64,000 nucleotides of DNA from JAPOXR01 sp965219635. GTDB lineage: Bacteria > Pseudomonadota > Alphaproteobacteria > Rhodobacterales > Rhodobacteraceae. The DNA is taken from contig OZ244783.1 in assembly GCA_965219635.1 (NCBI GenBank), positions 2,976,001-3,040,000 on the forward strand, read 5' to 3'. Of the stretch, positions 63,584 to 64,000 are shown in pieces. The number at the start of each line of letters is the position of its first letter. Position 1 is the stretch's first letter. The notes beneath the pieces were generated by a model that was not told the origin of the DNA, ran no database searches, and was given only the letters and a program-made list of their open reading frames with translations. The position numbers were made by a program, and so were the translations under genes.

Positions 63584-64000
63584 ATGGCAGAATTTCACGC
63601 AATTCGGACAGCAAGACTCACGGACAGGCAAGTAATAGACTTGATTTGCGCCCTTCACGCCGAGCACGGGGAGTTGTCAGGGTCAATCCAGCTGGGGAGT
63701 GGAATTGGGCTCAATCTCTCTTCCCTGGAGCGAACCGAGACTCCGTTATCGGAAATTGACAGTGATCGCCACGCAATTCGGGAAGTTAACTGCTCATTGT
63801 CACAAATTAGTGTGCAATACTACAGGGGTATTTGCAGAGATCTCCAAAAACCCAGTGTGGATCGTCAGGCATCACCGCATTTTGACGAGGTGCTCTTGCG
63901 GGCAGACAAAGGCGCTTCTGTGCATGAATGGGTTACCTGCATCGATACCATCGAAACGGTCCTTCCCAAGACTTATCCATCGCAGGAGATGGCGCAGGGC
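63584..64000 (+). CDS. Unrecognised protein, N-terminal part (3' end outside window)
   Basis: An open frame of 139 codons with no stop before the window end. AGGGAG lies 7 nt before ATG 63584. It reads MAEFHAIRTARLTDRQVIDLICALHAEHGELSGS..., then EINC-like and YYRGICRDLQKP, then HFDEVLLRADKGASVHEWVTCIDTIETVLPKTYPS. Composition is soluble, with amphipathic helices and three Cys. I do not recognise a family. Codon use is less GC-biased than in the soe operon, suggesting recent acquisition. Confidence 0.65.
   Translation, partial: MAEFHAIRTARLTDRQVIDLICALHAEHGELSGSIQLGSGIGLNLSSLERTETPLSEIDSDRHAIREVNCSLSQISVQYYRGICRDLQKPSVDRQASPHFDEVLLRADKGASVHEWVTCIDTIETVLPKTYPSQEMAQG

Noticed and set aside
1..64000. 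CRISPR arrays, rRNA and tRNA genes
   Set aside because: Scanning by eye found no regularly spaced repeats with unique spacers and no T-loop/acceptor patterns fitting a tRNA; a tool could still find a divergent one.

Overview
The window reads as chromosomal DNA of an alphaproteobacterium with moderately high GC. The evidence is the GyrB, PheS/PheT, DUF1244, RsmD, PncAB and TrpC types, the SorAB and SoeABC sulfite oxidation systems, and a LigM/DesA-like demethylase beside a TRAP transporter. I cannot name the genus. The mix of sulfur and C1 metabolism with large fibronectin-type surface proteins would suit a marine or host-associated lineage, but that is inference.

Left part (1-19.2 kb), mostly household genes: pheT (minus strand, cut by the window start), pyk, a periplasmic sulfite dehydrogenase pair (sorA, sorB), a degenerate AbiEii-like two-gene module, an operon of a THF-dependent O-demethylase-like protein with dctPQM, an AlbA_2 ATPase pseudogene, then rpmI-rplT-pheS-DUF1244-rnr-mltB. 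pheS and pheT are about 13 kb apart on opposite strands.

Middle part (19.4-36.3 kb), accessory: an IS21-type remnant, then an IS91-like element (tyrosine recombinase plus HUH transposase) inserted in the promoter region of a tandem array of four paralogous genes. Each paralog encodes a long presequence, a signal peptide, a variable N-terminal domain, two FN3 domains, a Glu/Pro linker and a near-identical C-terminal region that looks like an outer-membrane beta-barrel. Three copies share an aligned promoter. Three copies have a tiny upstream ORF whose stop overlaps the main start as ATGA. Two copies carry a pure poly-C tract in the presequence: 11 C (in frame) in copy C and 13 C (out of frame) in copy B. 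I interpret this as a phase-variable, recombining surface-protein locus, and it is the main discovery candidate. The array ends abruptly inside a SNF2 helicase fragment.

Right part (36.4-64 kb): class A PBP, mlaC, ridA, a FemAB/GNAT-like protein and phhB. Next comes a toxin/accessory block: an Xre-RES toxin-antitoxin operon extended by an unknown ORF, an ASCH protein and a broken small gene, followed by a RhuM-Fic protein with an altered Fic motif. After that are a peroxiredoxin, a ferredoxin reductase, rsmD, pncB-pncA, an Rpn nuclease gene followed by standalone repeats of its own C-terminal domain, a GNAT, gyrB, and a sulfite dehydrogenase operon soeA-(trpC)-soeB-soeC in which a tryptophan biosynthesis gene sits between the catalytic and FeS subunits. 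The last 1.2 kb is lower-GC DNA ending in an unrecognised open gene cut by the window end.
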